A stretch of 64,000 nucleotides of DNA from Photobacterium rosenbergii (GCF_003026455.1 NZ_PYMB01000012.1:61241-125240), one strand, 5' to 3'. Shown: positions 16,470-26,087, counted from the first letter of the stretch. Notes: a model not told the origin generated them from the sequence alone. Numbers and translations are program-made.

Positions 16470-19340
16470 ATGACGATTCAATTTACCTTAAATGGCCGCC
16501 CTCAATCTTTAGAATGTCGTCTTGGTGAAAATGTACAGACATTGCTGCACTCTTTGGGCTATCACTCGGTGCGCAACAGTGATGATGGCTGGGGCTTTGC
16601 CGGATCAGATGTGATCCTATTCAATGGTGAACTGATCAATGCTTCATTATTGATTGCCGCCCAACTTGAAGGCGCGGAAGTAAAAACCGCCGAAGCCCTC
16701 GGTGAATGGAACCAGTTGAGCCTGGTTCAGCAGGCGATGATCGATGTAGGTGTGGTGCAATCAGGTTATAACGATCCGGCATTGGCGCTGATCTTGACCG
16801 AGTTGCTTGAGCGTATCCCTCAGCCAAACCGTGAAGAAATTGATGACGCGCTATCAGGTTTGTTCAGCCGTGATGCGGGTTACCAGCAGTTCTACGAAGT
16901 CGTGGAATTGGCGGTGAAACGCTTGGGCGATCCTGACTATACCCAACAGTTTGCGCCAGAGTTCCGTGATGATCTTGCCGTAGTCGGTAAGAACTGTCCG
17001 AAGATTGATTCGGCAAAAATGGTTCAGGCCAAGCCGTGTTATGTTGAAGACCGCATTCCTGCCAACGCTTGCGTAATCAAGGTGCTCCGAAGCCCGCATG
17101 CCCATGCGTGGATTAAACATCTTGATGTGTCTAAAGCCGAAGCGTTACCGGGCATAGTTTCGGTGATCACGCATGAAAACTGCCCTGATATTCCTTACAC
17201 ACCAGGTGGCCAGAGTGCTCCTGAGCCATCACCGCTTGACCGCCGTATGTTCGGCCAGAAAATGCGCCATGTTGGCGACCGTGTTGCAGCGGTTGTCGCC
17301 GAGTCAGTAGAGGTTGCCGAGCAGGCGTTGAAGCTTATTGACGTTGAGTACGACGTACTTGAGCCTGTGATGAGCATTGACGAGGCAATGGCTGCCAACG
17401 CACCGATTATTCACAACGAGCCTATCGAATACGGTGTCGGTGCACCGGATGACTTGGAAGAGCAGAACCGCGATGCCGACCCACGAGAAGGCAAGCTGAT
17501 TGTTAATTTCCCGATTGGCTGCTTCCCTCGCAAGAATATTGCCGCCAGCGTCCGTGGCCATATCGGTGACCTGAACAAAGGTTTTGCCGAAGCTGATGTG
17601 ATTATCGAACGTACCTACGAGTCTAAGCAGGTACAGCAACTGCCGGTTGAAACCCATATCTGTTACAGCTACATGGATGGCGATCGTATCGTGATGCACG
17701 ATTCGACTCAGGTGCCTTGGCACGTGCGCCGTCAGGTTGCCAAGATCTTGGGGGTCAAACAGAACAAAGTCCATATCGTCAAAGAGCGAGTGGGTGGGGG
17801 ATACGGTTCAAAACAAGATATTTTGCTTGAGGATGTGTGTGCCTGGGCAACCTGGACCACAGGCCGTCCGGTTTACTTCCACCATACCCGTGAAGAAGAG
17901 TTTATCTGTAATTCAACCCGCCACGTTGCCAAAGTGACGGTGAAACTCGGTGCCAAGAAGGACGGTACGCTGACTGCGATTGATATGGACTTCCGTGCCA
18001 ATACCGGCCCTTACGGTAACCACGCACTGACCGTCCCTTCAAATGGTCCTGCTCTGTCATTGCCACTGTACCCATGTGACAACGTCGATTTCAGGGTAAC
18101 GACTTACTACTCCAATATATGTCCTACCGGGGCTTACCAAGGCTACGGCGCGCCGAAGGGCAACTTTGCCCTGACGATGGCAATGGCCGAAATGGCAGAA
18201 GAGTTGGGTATCGACCATCTGGATATGGTTGAGAAAAACCGCGTTGTTGAAGGTCAGGAGCTTAAGATCCTGGCGGCTATCGGTGAAGGTAAGATGCCGA
18301 CCAGCGCACCGAAAGTACACAGCTGTGCATTGGAGCCAATCCTACGCGAAGGCCGCAAGCTGATTGAGTGGGATAGCCCGAAACAGGCTGACGGCGAGTG
18401 GAAAGTTGGCCGTGGTGTGGCGATTATCCAGCAGAAATCCGGTATTCCGGATATCGACCAAGCCAACTGCCGTATCAAGATGGCATCTGATGGTACTTTC
18501 ATTGTCCACTCTGGTGGTGCCGATATCGGTACCGGCTTGGATACCGTGATCAGCAAGTTGACCGCAGAAGTATTGTGCTGCCCGATGGATGAAATTACTG
18601 TCCACTCCGGTGACACCGACCATGCACCGTTTGATAAAGGGGCTTACGCGTCGTCTGGTACTTGCTTCTCTGGTAATGCCGCCAAGCGTGCTGCCGAAGC
18701 GATGCGCGACAAGATCCTCAAATGCGGTGCCGAAATGATCGGAGAGTCAGTCGAGGATGTCGAGATTGTTTCACCTGGCTTGGTAAAAGGTAAGAAAGGC
18801 GAGGTGAGCTATTTCGATATTGCCCACAAAGCGGAAAGCGGAACAGGTTGGGGGCAGTTACTGGCTTCAGGTTGCTTCATTACACCTGAGTTTGCCTTCC
18901 CTTATGGTGCCAACTTCGCCGAAGTAGCGGTTAACACCCGTACCGGTGAAATCCGTCTGGATAAATTCCATGCCTTGCTTGATTGCGGTACGCCAGTTAA
19001 CCCTGATTTGGCGCTTGGTCAGATTTATGGTGCCAGCATGCGTGCTATCGGCCACAGCTTGTATGAAGAGCTGATTTACGATGATAACGGCGTGCCTGTG
19101 ACCCGCGACCTGAAAAGCTATGGCGCACCGAAGATCGGTGATATTCCTCGCGACTTCAAAGCGGTATTGGTACCGAGTGATGATCCGGTTGGCCCTTACG
19201 GAGCGAAATCGATATCTGAAATTGGGGTTAACGGTGCGGCACCTGCTATCGCCAATGCAATTCATGATGCATGTGGTGTCTGGTTACGTGACTGGCACTT
19301 CACTCCAGAGAAGATTTTGCAAGGTCTCAATAAGCTGTAA
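16470..19340 (+). CDS. xdhD: XdhD-type molybdopterin hydroxylase (putative hypoxanthine/purine oxidase)
   Basis: 956 residues, collinear with E. coli XdhD. The large Mo-binding part is intact: PCYVEDRIPANACVIKVLRS, GGQSAPEPSPLDRRMFG, RVGGGYGSKQD (Mo-cofactor loop), GAYQGYGAPKGNFA and GPYGAKSISEIG with the expected catalytic Glu region near the C-terminus. The N-terminal domain, which in xanthine dehydrogenases carries two [2Fe-2S] clusters, lacks all ligand cysteines: the usual GCGxGxCGxC stretch reads NSDDGWGFAGSD and QCGYCTPG reads QSGYNDPA. The same loss is seen in the E. coli protein, so it is a family trait. I chose 16470 (GAGGAAG upstream); an in-frame ATG at 16440 lies inside ygfM. The function, from its relatives, is oxidation of a purine; the electron path is uncertain. 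Confidence 0.92.
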   Translation: MTIQFTLNGRPQSLECRLGENVQTLLHSLGYHSVRNSDDGWGFAGSDVILFNGELINASLLIAAQLEGAEVKTAEALGEWNQLSLVQQAMIDVGVVQSGYNDPALALILTELLERIPQPNREEIDDALSGLFSRDAGYQQFYEVVELAVKRLGDPDYTQQFAPEFRDDLAVVGKNCPKIDSAKMVQAKPCYVEDRIPANACVIKVLRSPHAHAWIKHLDVSKAEALPGIVSVITHENCPDIPYTPGGQSAPEPSPLDRRMFGQKMRHVGDRVAAVVAESVEVAEQALKLIDVEYDVLEPVMSIDEAMAANAPIIHNEPIEYGVGAPDDLEEQNRDADPREGKLIVNFPIGCFPRKNIAASVRGHIGDLNKGFAEADVIIERTYESKQVQQLPVETHICYSYMDGDRIVMHDSTQVPWHVRRQVAKILGVKQNKVHIVKERVGGGYGSKQDILLEDVCAWATWTTGRPVYFHHTREEEFICNSTRHVAKVTVKLGAKKDGTLTAIDMDFRANTGPYGNHALTVPSNGPALSLPLYPCDNVDFRVTTYYSNICPTGAYQGYGAPKGNFALTMAMAEMAEELGIDHLDMVEKNRVVEGQELKILAAIGEGKMPTSAPKVHSCALEPILREGRKLIEWDSPKQADGEWKVGRGVAIIQQKSGIPDIDQANCRIKMASDGTFIVHSGGADIGTGLDTVISKLTAEVLCCPMDEITVHSGDTDHAPFDKGAYASSGTCFSGNAAKRAAEAMRDKILKCGAEMIGESVEDVEIVSPGLVKGKKGEVSYFDIAHKAESGTGWGQLLASGCFITPEFAFPYGANFAEVAVNTRTGEIRLDKFHALLDCGTPVNPDLALGQIYGASMRAIGHSLYEELIYDDNGVPVTRDLKSYGAPKIGDIPRDFKAVLVPSDDPVGPYGAKSISEIGVNGAAPAIANAIHDACGVWLRDWHFTPEKILQGLNKL

Positions 19341-19351
19341 CTAATACGCAA

Positions 19352-19390
19352 GCGGTCATTTCCAGGGGATGGGAAATGGCCGTTTTGTTT
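19352..19390 (+). terminator. Terminator after xdhD
   Basis: CGGTCATTTCC-loop-GGAAATGGCCG followed by TTTTGTTTTTC; the stem has one G-T pair. Confidence 0.85.
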
Positions 19391-19591
19391 TTCGGCTCCG
19401 GTTTTCCGGGCTGGTGTTTTGGCAATTACGCCGTCATGACTTGGCTGGTATCGATTGTCCCAGTAACTGAATCTATTTCTGGGTAGTCAAGATAGTAAGC
19501 GGGTAGGCAGGCACAGGCTCTATTGAGCTTGGTGTAAAGGGCCCTGGAGTTTCTGGCTAGGTTATCGATTAAGATTTCGGATGGAACAGAA

Positions 19592-20998
19592 ATGAAACTA
19601 CTGTACAACGTGGAAGACAAGCCCCCTGTGGGCGCCTCTATTCTTTTAGCTCTTCAACACATGCTTGCCGCCATGGGGGCGATAATAGCTGTGCCCTTGG
19701 TGGTTGGTAGTGCAATCGGACTGCCAACCGACCAAATGGTGATCTTGGTCAACGCCGCCCTGATGGTCTCGGGGGTGGTAACCATCATCCAGTGTAAGGG
19801 GGTAGGCCCAGTTGGGATCCGCCTTCCTGTGGTAATGGGGACCAGTTTTACCTTTGTCGCCATCTCTATTTCAATCGGCTTGGACTCAGGGATCTCTGGC
19901 GTGTTCGGTGCGTCCTTAATCGGCTCATTGGTGATGATCATCGGTAGCCGTTTCATGCCGCAAATCCGCAAACTGTTCCCGCCAGTAGTTTCTGGTACCG
20001 TCGTGGTGCTAATTGGCCTGACTATTTTACCTGTTTCCGTTGACTGGTTTGCCGGTGGCTTTGTTGGGCAGGAGCACTACGGCCAAATCAATAACCTGAT
20101 GCTTGGCTTATTGGTGCTGGTGGTAGTTATTGTCTTGTCGCAACTAGGTAAGGGGCTAATTTCTGCAGCGGCAATCGTGATCGGTATGATGGTCGGCTAT
20201 ATCGTGGCTATATTTATGGGGGTAGTTGACTTTACTCCTGTACAAGATGCCAAGTTCTTTTCCTTACCAGAGTTACTACCTTTCGGCTTAAGTTTTACTG
20301 TCAGTGGTGTCATTGGTATGTCCATAGCCTATTTGGTGACCATCATGGAATCTACCGGAGATTTCCTTGCTCTTAGTGATGCGACTCATACCAAATTAAC
20401 AGGGAAAAAACTGTCGAAAGGGATTTTGTGTGACGGTGTCGGCAGTGCGCTGGCGTCGGTATTTGGCGCAACCCCATTCTCATCATTCAGCCAGAATGTC
20501 GGTATTGTATCTATAACCGGTGTGGCTAGCCGCCATGTCGTCGCTGTTACCGGTGTGATCATGCTCATTGCCGGCATGTTCCCGAAACTGGGCGGCATTG
20601 TGGTCACTATTCCTTCTCCGGTACTTGGCGGTGCAGGACTTGTGATGTTCGCAATGATCATCTCTGCAGGGATTGGCATCCTGTCACGAATTAATTTTAC
20701 CAAACGCAATATGCTAATCATCGCTGTCGGCGTTGCTTCCGGTATGGCAGTGACTGTACGTCCGGAGATCTTGACGTATATGCCAGATTCAATGCGCGTC
20801 ATCCTTGGTTCGGGTATCACAACCGGTTCACTGGTCGCACTGGGGCTGAACATAGTGCTGGGTATCAACCGTGCCGATGAAGCGGAAAGTGCAAAAGAAA
20901 AACGAGAAGCACTGAAAGAGCAAATTAAAGAATGTGAAGCGTGTGAAAAGGCATTGGCCGAGGAAGAGGCAATGCAATCACGCGAGCAACAGGCTTAA
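19592..20998 (+). CDS. NCS2-family purine (xanthine/urate) permease
   Basis: 468 residues with about 12-14 membrane segments. Family features: ASILLALQHMLAAMGAIIAVPLVVG near the start, the TM8-type segment MSIAYLVTIMESTGDFLAL with the conserved Glu, and ATPFSSFSQNVGIVSITGVASR (the NCS2 signature around TM10). The C-terminus is a charged tail (KEKREALKEQIKECEACEKA) likely in the cytoplasm. Between xdhD and guaD, it most likely imports xanthine, urate or a related purine by H+ symport; XanQ or UacT specificity cannot be decided by eye. It is separated from xdhD by a terminator, so it probably has its own promoter. Confidence 0.9.
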   Translation: MKLLYNVEDKPPVGASILLALQHMLAAMGAIIAVPLVVGSAIGLPTDQMVILVNAALMVSGVVTIIQCKGVGPVGIRLPVVMGTSFTFVAISISIGLDSGISGVFGASLIGSLVMIIGSRFMPQIRKLFPPVVSGTVVVLIGLTILPVSVDWFAGGFVGQEHYGQINNLMLGLLVLVVVIVLSQLGKGLISAAAIVIGMMVGYIVAIFMGVVDFTPVQDAKFFSLPELLPFGLSFTVSGVIGMSIAYLVTIMESTGDFLALSDATHTKLTGKKLSKGILCDGVGSALASVFGATPFSSFSQNVGIVSITGVASRHVVAVTGVIMLIAGMFPKLGGIVVTIPSPVLGGAGLVMFAMIISAGIGILSRINFTKRNMLIIAVGVASGMAVTVRPEILTYMPDSMRVILGSGITTGSLVALGLNIVLGINRADEAESAKEKREALKEQIKECEACEKALAEEEAMQSREQQA

Positions 20999-21086
20999 AC
21001 ACATAACAGAAAGAATTTGAAAAATGACAGTGCTGGAATTAACGGTGACCCTACCACTGTCCAGCCAGAAAAGATAAGAGGTAATC

Positions 21087-22403
21087 ATGGAATATACCCA
21101 ATCAGTGAAAGCAATTAGAGCGTCGATATTGGATATTGCCAAGGTTGTCGACAAGCCTGAGGACATAGAGCAGAACATTCGCTTTATCGAAGACGGCTTG
21201 ATGCTAGTCGACAACGGCCGTATTGAATGGGTTGGCGAATGGGAAGATGGAAAAGATCAAATCCCGCCGACAGTGAGGATCCGTAGTTATCCCGGCAAGA
21301 TTGTGATGCCAGGCTTTGTTGATACCCATATCCACTATCCACAAGCCGAAATGGTCGGTGCTTACGGTGAGCAACTGCTGGAATGGTTGAATAACTACAC
21401 CTTCCCGACGGAAGCCAGGTACAAAGACAAAGACTATTCCCGCGAAATGTCGACCTTCTTTATCAAGCAGCTACTGCGCAACGGTACTACCACTGCCTTG
21501 GTATTCGGTACGGTTCACCCTGAATCGGTAGATGCGCTGTTTGAGGAAGCCGAGAAAATAAACATGCGGATGATTGCCGGTAAGGTGATGATGGACCGCA
21601 ATGCGCCAGAATACCTGCTCGATACCCCAGAAATTGGTTACAACCAAACCAAAGAATTGATTGAGCGTTGGCACAAGCGTGGACGTTTGCTCTATGCCAT
21701 CACCCCGCGTTTTGCTCCAACCTCGTCGCCAGAGCAACTAGCGATGGCAGGAAAGCTCAAGGAAGAGTATCCAGATGCCTATGTGCACACCCACCTATGT
21801 GAAAACAAGAATGAAATCGCTTGGGTGAAGGAGCTTTACCCTGAGCAGGATGGCTACCTTGATGTGTACCACCACCATGGATTGACAGGTTCGAAGAGTG
21901 TTTTTGCCCATTGTATCCACCTTGAAGACGAAGAGTGGGATTGCCTACAAGAAACCGACTCTGCCGTTGCGTTCTGCCCAACTTCGAACCTTTACCTAGG
22001 TAGTGGCTTGTTTAAGCTGCAGGAAGCCTGGAAGCGCAAGGTAAAAGTGGGGATGGGGACCGATATTGGCGCAGGCACCACTTTCAATATGATGCAAACC
22101 CTCAACGAAGCCTACAAAGTGATGCAATTGCAGCAGCACCGCTTGTCGGCCTTCGAGGCGTTTTACCTCGCAACGCTGGGTGGCGCGAAGTCACTGTCGT
22201 TGGATCACCTGATCGGTAACTTCGAAGTAGGCAAAGAGGCCGATTTTGTCATCATCGACCCATGCTCGACGCCATTGCAGCAACTTCGCTATGACAGCTC
22301 GAAAGATTTGGCCGAGAAACTGTTCATGCTAATGACATTAGGTGACGACCGAAGCATCTACCGAACTTACGTAGACGGTCGCTTAGTGTACGAGCGAGGT
22401 TAA
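21087..22403 (+). CDS. guaD: Guanine deaminase
   Basis: 438 residues, nearly collinear with E. coli GuaD. Amidohydrolase metal ligands: PGFVDTHIHYPQ (HxH), HTHLCENKNEI, and the third/fourth ligands in VFAHCIHLED and GMGTDIGAGTTFN. It converts guanine to xanthine and ammonia, which then fits the neighbouring purine oxidase and permeases. The gene starts 88 bp after the NCS2 permease stop with an AAGAGGTAATC ribosome-binding site, so the two are likely an operon. Confidence 0.96.
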   Translation: MEYTQSVKAIRASILDIAKVVDKPEDIEQNIRFIEDGLMLVDNGRIEWVGEWEDGKDQIPPTVRIRSYPGKIVMPGFVDTHIHYPQAEMVGAYGEQLLEWLNNYTFPTEARYKDKDYSREMSTFFIKQLLRNGTTTALVFGTVHPESVDALFEEAEKINMRMIAGKVMMDRNAPEYLLDTPEIGYNQTKELIERWHKRGRLLYAITPRFAPTSSPEQLAMAGKLKEEYPDAYVHTHLCENKNEIAWVKELYPEQDGYLDVYHHHGLTGSKSVFAHCIHLEDEEWDCLQETDSAVAFCPTSNLYLGSGLFKLQEAWKRKVKVGMGTDIGAGTTFNMMQTLNEAYKVMQLQQHRLSAFEAFYLATLGGAKSLSLDHLIGNFEVGKEADFVIIDPCSTPLQQLRYDSSKDLAEKLFMLMTLGDDRSIYRTYVDGRLVYERG

Positions 22404-22408
22404 ATTTT

Positions 22409-22424
22409 GCGCAAACGGTTTCGC
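22409..22424. promoter_or_regulatory. PurR operator
   Basis: GCGCAAACGGTTTCGC matches every position of the gamma-proteobacterial PurR consensus RCGCAAACGKTTKCGY. It lies just upstream of the -35 element of the ghxP promoter, so purine (hypoxanthine/guanine) repression of the permease is predicted. Confidence 0.85.
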
Positions 22425-22438
22425 CGGAAAATAAGTTT

Positions 22439-22469
22439 TTGACAATGCAGGGTGAGCAAAGCGTATAAT
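22439..22469 (+). promoter_or_regulatory. Sigma-70 promoter of ghxP
   Basis: Perfect -35 TTGACA (22439-22444) and perfect -10 TATAAT (22464-22469), 19 bp apart. The long spacing probably tempers its strength. It gives a leader transcript of about 235 nt. Confidence 0.75.
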
Positions 22470-22585
22470 CGCCGCCAATTTACCTTGCCCAGCCCCGGTT
22501 TTCACTCTAGGGATATTCCATTTTAGGAAATTGATGGGTTCTGATTACTGGGGTTGTGTCGATAAAAGTCAGCAACATTTTTAAC

Positions 22586-22684
22586 GTGACAGACAAGTCA
22601 CAGCCCCAAAAAAGCAATCGATTGCGACGGGGCGGGTTGAGAGGAAGCTCAACGTTTTTCAAGGTGATCAGGCTGCGAGCCTGA
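22586..22684 (+). ncRNA. Highly structured 5' leader of ghxP mRNA
   Basis: Four hairpins can be drawn by eye in about 100 nt: GTGAC/GTCAC (22586-22601); GCCCC/GGGGC (22603-22633) enclosing the 12-base palindrome GCAATCGATTGC (22614-22625); GTTGAG/CTCAAC (22636-22653); and TCAGGCT-GCG-AGCCTGA (22668-22684), 27 bases before the start codon. No intrinsic terminator is evident. It could be a regulatory leader or a stabilising 5' end. It does not match the purine-riboswitch core as I know it. Confidence 0.45.
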
Positions 22685-22710
22685 CGCTAAATTTTACAAG
22701 GAATCACATC

Positions 22711-24093
22711 ATGTCTGAAAATAGTTCGATTCATCATGAATCTACAGTTGTAGCAGAAGACACACCCCGTAAAGGCGGGTTGGATGGGTATTTTAAAATC
22801 TCCCAGCGCGGTAGTAGTGTCAAACAGGAAGTCGTTGCCGGTCTGACGACCTTTTTGGCAATGGTTTACTCCGTTATCGTTGTACCGAGTATGCTGGGTG
22901 CCGCTGGTTTTAACCAAGGTGCGGTGTTTATCGCGACCTGTTTGGTAGCCGCTTTCGGTTCACTATTGATGGGCCTATGGGCCAACCTGCCGATGGCGAT
23001 TGGCTGTGCAATTTCACTGACCGCCTTTACTGCCTTTAGTTTGGTATTAGGGCAGGGGATCAGCATTCCGGTTGCTCTGGGTGCGGTATTCCTGATGGGT
23101 GTCGTGTTTACGGGTATTACCGTTACTGGTGTACGGCAGTGGATACTTACCAATCTTCCATTCGGTATTGCTCATGGTACGGGTATCGGTATCGGTCTGT
23201 TCTTGCTGTTGATCGCCGCTAACGGTGTTGGCTTGGTCGTTCAGAACCCGCATGAAGGCCTACCTGTTGCGCTGGGCGAGTTCACATCACTGCCTGTTAT
23301 CATGTCTATCGTCGGTTTGGCGGCTATCTTCGGCCTTGAAAAGCGCCGCGTACCAGGCGGTATCTTATTGGTCATTATCGCTATTTCAATCTTCGGTTTG
23401 ATTTTCGACCCGAACGTGACTTACCAGGGCTTATTTGCGATGCCATCGTTTGGCGCTGAGGGTGAATCGCTACTAGGCACCATGGATATCATGGGGGCAT
23501 TGAACCCAATCGTGATCCCAAGTGTATTGGCATTGGTCATGACTGCGATCTTCGATGCAACCGGTACAATCCGCGCAGTTGCAGGCCAAGCTAACCTGCT
23601 TGATAAAGATGGCCAGATCATTGATGGCGGTAAAGCTCTGACTTCTGACTCGGTCAGTAGTATTTTTGCAGGCTTCGTCGGTGGTGCACCAGCGGCGGTA
23701 TATATTGAATCTGCAGCGGGTACTGCAGCAGGCGGTAAAACTGGCCTGACTGCAACGGTAGTCGGTGGCTTGTTCTTGCTGCTATTGTTCCTATCACCTA
23801 TCAGTTACCTAGTGCCAGCTTATGCTACAGCGCCAGCGCTTATGTACGTTGGTCTGCTAATGATGAGCAATGTTAGCAAGTTGGATATGGCTGACTCTGT
23901 TGATGCGCTATCTGGTCTTGTCTGTGCGGTATTTATCGTACTAACAGGTAACATCGTTACCGGTATTATGCTTGGCTTTGGTTCTCTCGTTATTGGTCGT
24001 GTAATTTCTGGTGAAGCAAAACGCCTAAATGTCGGTACTGTAATCATCGCTATTGTGCTGATAGCCTTCTACGCCGGTGGTTGGGCGATTTAA
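22711..24093 (+). CDS. ghxP: Guanine/hypoxanthine permease (NCS2, AzgA-like)
   Basis: 460 residues, highly similar in text to E. coli GhxP (YjcD): [80 protein letters not shown] and [16 protein letters not shown]. It is a 14-segment H+ symporter that imports guanine and hypoxanthine at the inner membrane. It supplies guaD and the oxidase encoded upstream. A perfect PurR box and promoter lie upstream; the start has AAGGAATC. Confidence 0.95.
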   Translation: MSENSSIHHESTVVAEDTPRKGGLDGYFKISQRGSSVKQEVVAGLTTFLAMVYSVIVVPSMLGAAGFNQGAVFIATCLVAAFGSLLMGLWANLPMAIGCAISLTAFTAFSLVLGQGISIPVALGAVFLMGVVFTGITVTGVRQWILTNLPFGIAHGTGIGIGLFLLLIAANGVGLVVQNPHEGLPVALGEFTSLPVIMSIVGLAAIFGLEKRRVPGGILLVIIAISIFGLIFDPNVTYQGLFAMPSFGAEGESLLGTMDIMGALNPIVIPSVLALVMTAIFDATGTIRAVAGQANLLDKDGQIIDGGKALTSDSVSSIFAGFVGGAPAAVYIESAAGTAAGGKTGLTATVVGGLFLLLLFLSPISYLVPAYATAPALMYVGLLMMSNVSKLDMADSVDALSGLVCAVFIVLTGNIVTGIMLGFGSLVIGRVISGEAKRLNVGTVIIAIVLIAFYAGGWAI

Positions 24094-24132
24094 ACTCCCC
24101 TCAATGTAAGCACCACAATTTGGTTAATAAAC

Positions 24133-24167
24133 AAAACGCCCCTCATGTTCTTGATGGGGCGTTTTTG
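24133..24167 (+). terminator. Rho-independent terminator after ghxP
   Basis: AAAACGCCCC...TGGGGCGTTTTTG: a GC-rich stem flanked by A and T runs, probably bidirectional with the gene at 24202. Confidence 0.92.
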
Positions 24168-24201
24168 TATTTGAGGGGGAGCTTTGTATTAAAGGAAATA
24201 C

Positions 24202-24675
24202 CTATTGGGGCTCGGTTACAGCCTTCATAATATTTGCTAGTGCTTTGCCCACTTTATCAATGGTTGAATCGCACTTAGCGACTTTTCCTTCAATGTGGTG
24301 GCGGTCGGCGATATAGGCCGGGTCGTTGTATAAAACCCAAACCTCGTCATCGCTATTTTGCATCACCAAGGCTTTTTGCGGCAGGTCAATTGCTGTTGTC
24401 TGTTGGCACTCCATGAGTATAGAGCCGACTTTGGGGTTGCCGAAAATGAGTAGCTCAGTGGGACGAAGGGTAACACCGACTTCGCTGGCTGACTGGCTGT
24501 GCTTGACATGGGCAAACTGCGTCATGCCTTTTTCATCCAACACCTGCTTCAGTTTTTCAACGGTTTCTTGGACAGAATGGGGGCTCTGCACGGTAATGAG
24601 GCCACTATCCGCGAACGTTGGAAAACTTATCCCTAAACCTAAAGAAAGTATTAAAACGAATAGCTTGTTTTTCAT
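24202..24675 (-). CDS. DUF302-family periplasmic protein
   Basis: 157 residues with a signal peptide (MKNKLFVLILSLGLGISFPTFA). The mature domain has the DUF302 layout: TVQSPHSVQETVEKLKQVLDEKGMTQFAHVKHS, then LLIFGNPKVGSILMECQQTTAIDLPQKALV. DUF302 proteins are small alpha/beta domains of unknown biochemical role, sometimes with cytochromes or metal-handling systems. It is monocistronic and converges on ghxP. Confidence 0.85.
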   Translation of the reverse strand: MKNKLFVLILSLGLGISFPTFADSGLITVQSPHSVQETVEKLKQVLDEKGMTQFAHVKHSQSASEVGVTLRPTELLIFGNPKVGSILMECQQTTAIDLPQKALVMQNSDDEVWVLYNDPAYIADRHHIEGKVAKCDSTIDKVGKALANIMKAVTEPQ

Positions 24676-24759
24676 TACCGGCTCCCAATATTCGAAATGC
24701 TCACTGTTCCCTTTATCGTAATGAAGATAGTTGTGAAGATCTGAATGTTCAATAAACGT

Positions 24760-25275
24760 TTAGCCTTCCTGAAGCCACTGCACAATGAAATCCGCTACAG
24801 TTTGTGGGCTATTCAAATCTAGATAGGGAAGTAGGCATCCCTCAGGCGCGGGTTCATCGCTGGCAAAGGCAATAATGTTTTTATCTTGAGGATAAAATAG
24901 CGGCTTGCCGTAACTTGGTCGGTGAACTTCGATTTTGGCAATCGGCTCATCACGGAAACCTTCAACCAGAATTAAGTCTAATTTACTATGGTCGAGTTGC
25001 GACAGGCACTCATCGAGCTGAGGTTCATCACGTTCAGGTGCTGGGTATTCAAAGTAGAGCATGTGCCGGGCTTTGGTGGCTAGCAGCGTTTGGCTACACC
25101 CGGCATGACGGAGTCGGTAGCTGTCTTTGCCGGGTTTGTCTGGGTCGATATCGTGGTGGCTGTGTTTGACCAAGCCAATTCGTAATCCGTTTGATTTTAA
25201 TAATGGAATGAGGTGTTCAAGGAGGGTTGTTTTGCCAGAGCCACTGTAACCCGCAAAGCCAATAACTGGTGCCAT
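24760..25275 (-). CDS. mobB: Molybdopterin-guanine dinucleotide biosynthesis adaptor MobB
   Basis: 171 residues. The P-loop GFAGYSGSGKTTLLEHLIP is at the N-terminus, followed by GLRIGLVKHSHHDIDPDKPGKDSYRLRHAG and LILVEGFRDEPIAKIEVHR, all diagnostic of MobB. It is a GTPase that assists MobA in attaching GMP to molybdopterin. The purine oxidase XdhD encoded 5 kb away uses a molybdopterin cofactor, though I see no evidence of co-regulation. mobA is not adjacent. ATG 25275 starts the conserved domain but has no clear Shine-Dalgarno; the frame is open upstream to a TTG at 25320. Confidence 0.92.
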   Translation of the reverse strand: MAPVIGFAGYSGSGKTTLLEHLIPLLKSNGLRIGLVKHSHHDIDPDKPGKDSYRLRHAGCSQTLLATKARHMLYFEYPAPERDEPQLDECLSQLDHSKLDLILVEGFRDEPIAKIEVHRPSYGKPLFYPQDKNIIAFASDEPAPEGCLLPYLDLNSPQTVADFIVQWLQEG

Positions 25276-25601
25276 TTTGATTTTGAAATGGTTAAAAATA
25301 ATACCTTGAGTGTAATTCAATGTGTTGGCCTGAACAAACCCGTTTGCGCTTTAAAACCATTTGTTTAGGGCATGCCGAAATAAGGCGGCTAGCGTTTCAA
25401 ACACTGTATCAAAATTGAGGAAATTGAGTTTTTTCCCCATCAACCTCATGTTTCCTACTACATTTATTGAGTACATCACAGGCATCTGCTATTACCATTA
25501 AGTAAGGTAATAAAAATGCCTTAATCGCTTACCATACAGTTTTTTGACAGGAAGTCGTGGTATTGGTGGTAAGTACTCATAATCGCATCAGGGAGAGTGC
25601 A
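25276..25601. other. Divergent intergenic region
   Basis: 326 bp between mobB and the DnaQ-like gene. An inverted repeat TATTACC-N9-GGTAATA at 25490-25512 may be an operator. No other feature seen. Confidence 0.4.
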
Positions 25602-26087
25602 ATGTGGGCAACATTGGATTTTGAAGCATCCGGTCTTTCCGGACAATCCTACCCGATTGAGGTGGGATACTCGCTACCAGATGGTTCTGCGAACAGTCTA
25701 CTCATCAACCCGTTAACGGCTGGTGATCCCTGGCAACACTGGGATGATCATGCGGAGTTGGAAATTCATCAAATCTCGCGCCAGAAGTTGCATGAAGAAG
25801 GGCTTCAGGTGGTTGATGTGTGCCAGCACCTTAATGCCGTGTTAGGAAAATACGAACTTGTTTTCTGTGATAGCCAGTGGGATTTATTCTGGTTGGGCCG
25901 TTTGTATCACGCTGCCCATATGAGGCCATCGTTTACCCTGACCGAAGTTGGTTTATGGCTATTACAGGAAAATGGCATTGATAGGGCACATTTCCAGCAG
26001 ATCATGGCTGAACTTGGTCCAGTGCAACATCGAGCCGAATCCGATGCCAAACAGATAAGAATGGCTATCACTCAGTTGACAGAGTAG
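25602..26087 (+). CDS. DnaQ-like 3'-5' exonuclease-fold protein
   Basis: 161 residues. The start reads MWATLDFEASGL...YPIEVGYSL, the Exo I motif (D-x-E) of DEDD exonucleases; Exo II-like Asp lies in FCDSQWDLFWL, and H-R-A-E-S-D-A near the C-terminus is the Exo III H-x4-D element, so the DEDDh set appears complete. It is a small stand-alone nuclease fold; the nucleic-acid substrate is unknown. ATG 25602 has GGGAGAG upstream; an upstream GTG at 25557 is less likely. Confidence 0.75.
   Translation: MWATLDFEASGLSGQSYPIEVGYSLPDGSANSLLINPLTAGDPWQHWDDHAELEIHQISRQKLHEEGLQVVDVCQHLNAVLGKYELVFCDSQWDLFWLGRLYHAAHMRPSFTLTEVGLWLLQENGIDRAHFQQIMAELGPVQHRAESDAKQIRMAITQLTE

Noticed and set aside
17304..17774. 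156-codon minus-strand frame inside xdhD
   Set aside because: The plus-strand frame is collinear with E. coli XdhD throughout; this is antisense.
19349..19365. ACGCAAGCGGTC resembling a PurR half-site after xdhD
   Set aside because: Only one half matches and it is part of the terminator stem.
22404..22710. Purine riboswitch upstream of ghxP
   Set aside because: The three-way junction core and loop-loop motifs of the known purine class were not recognisable; reported instead as an unclassified structured leader.
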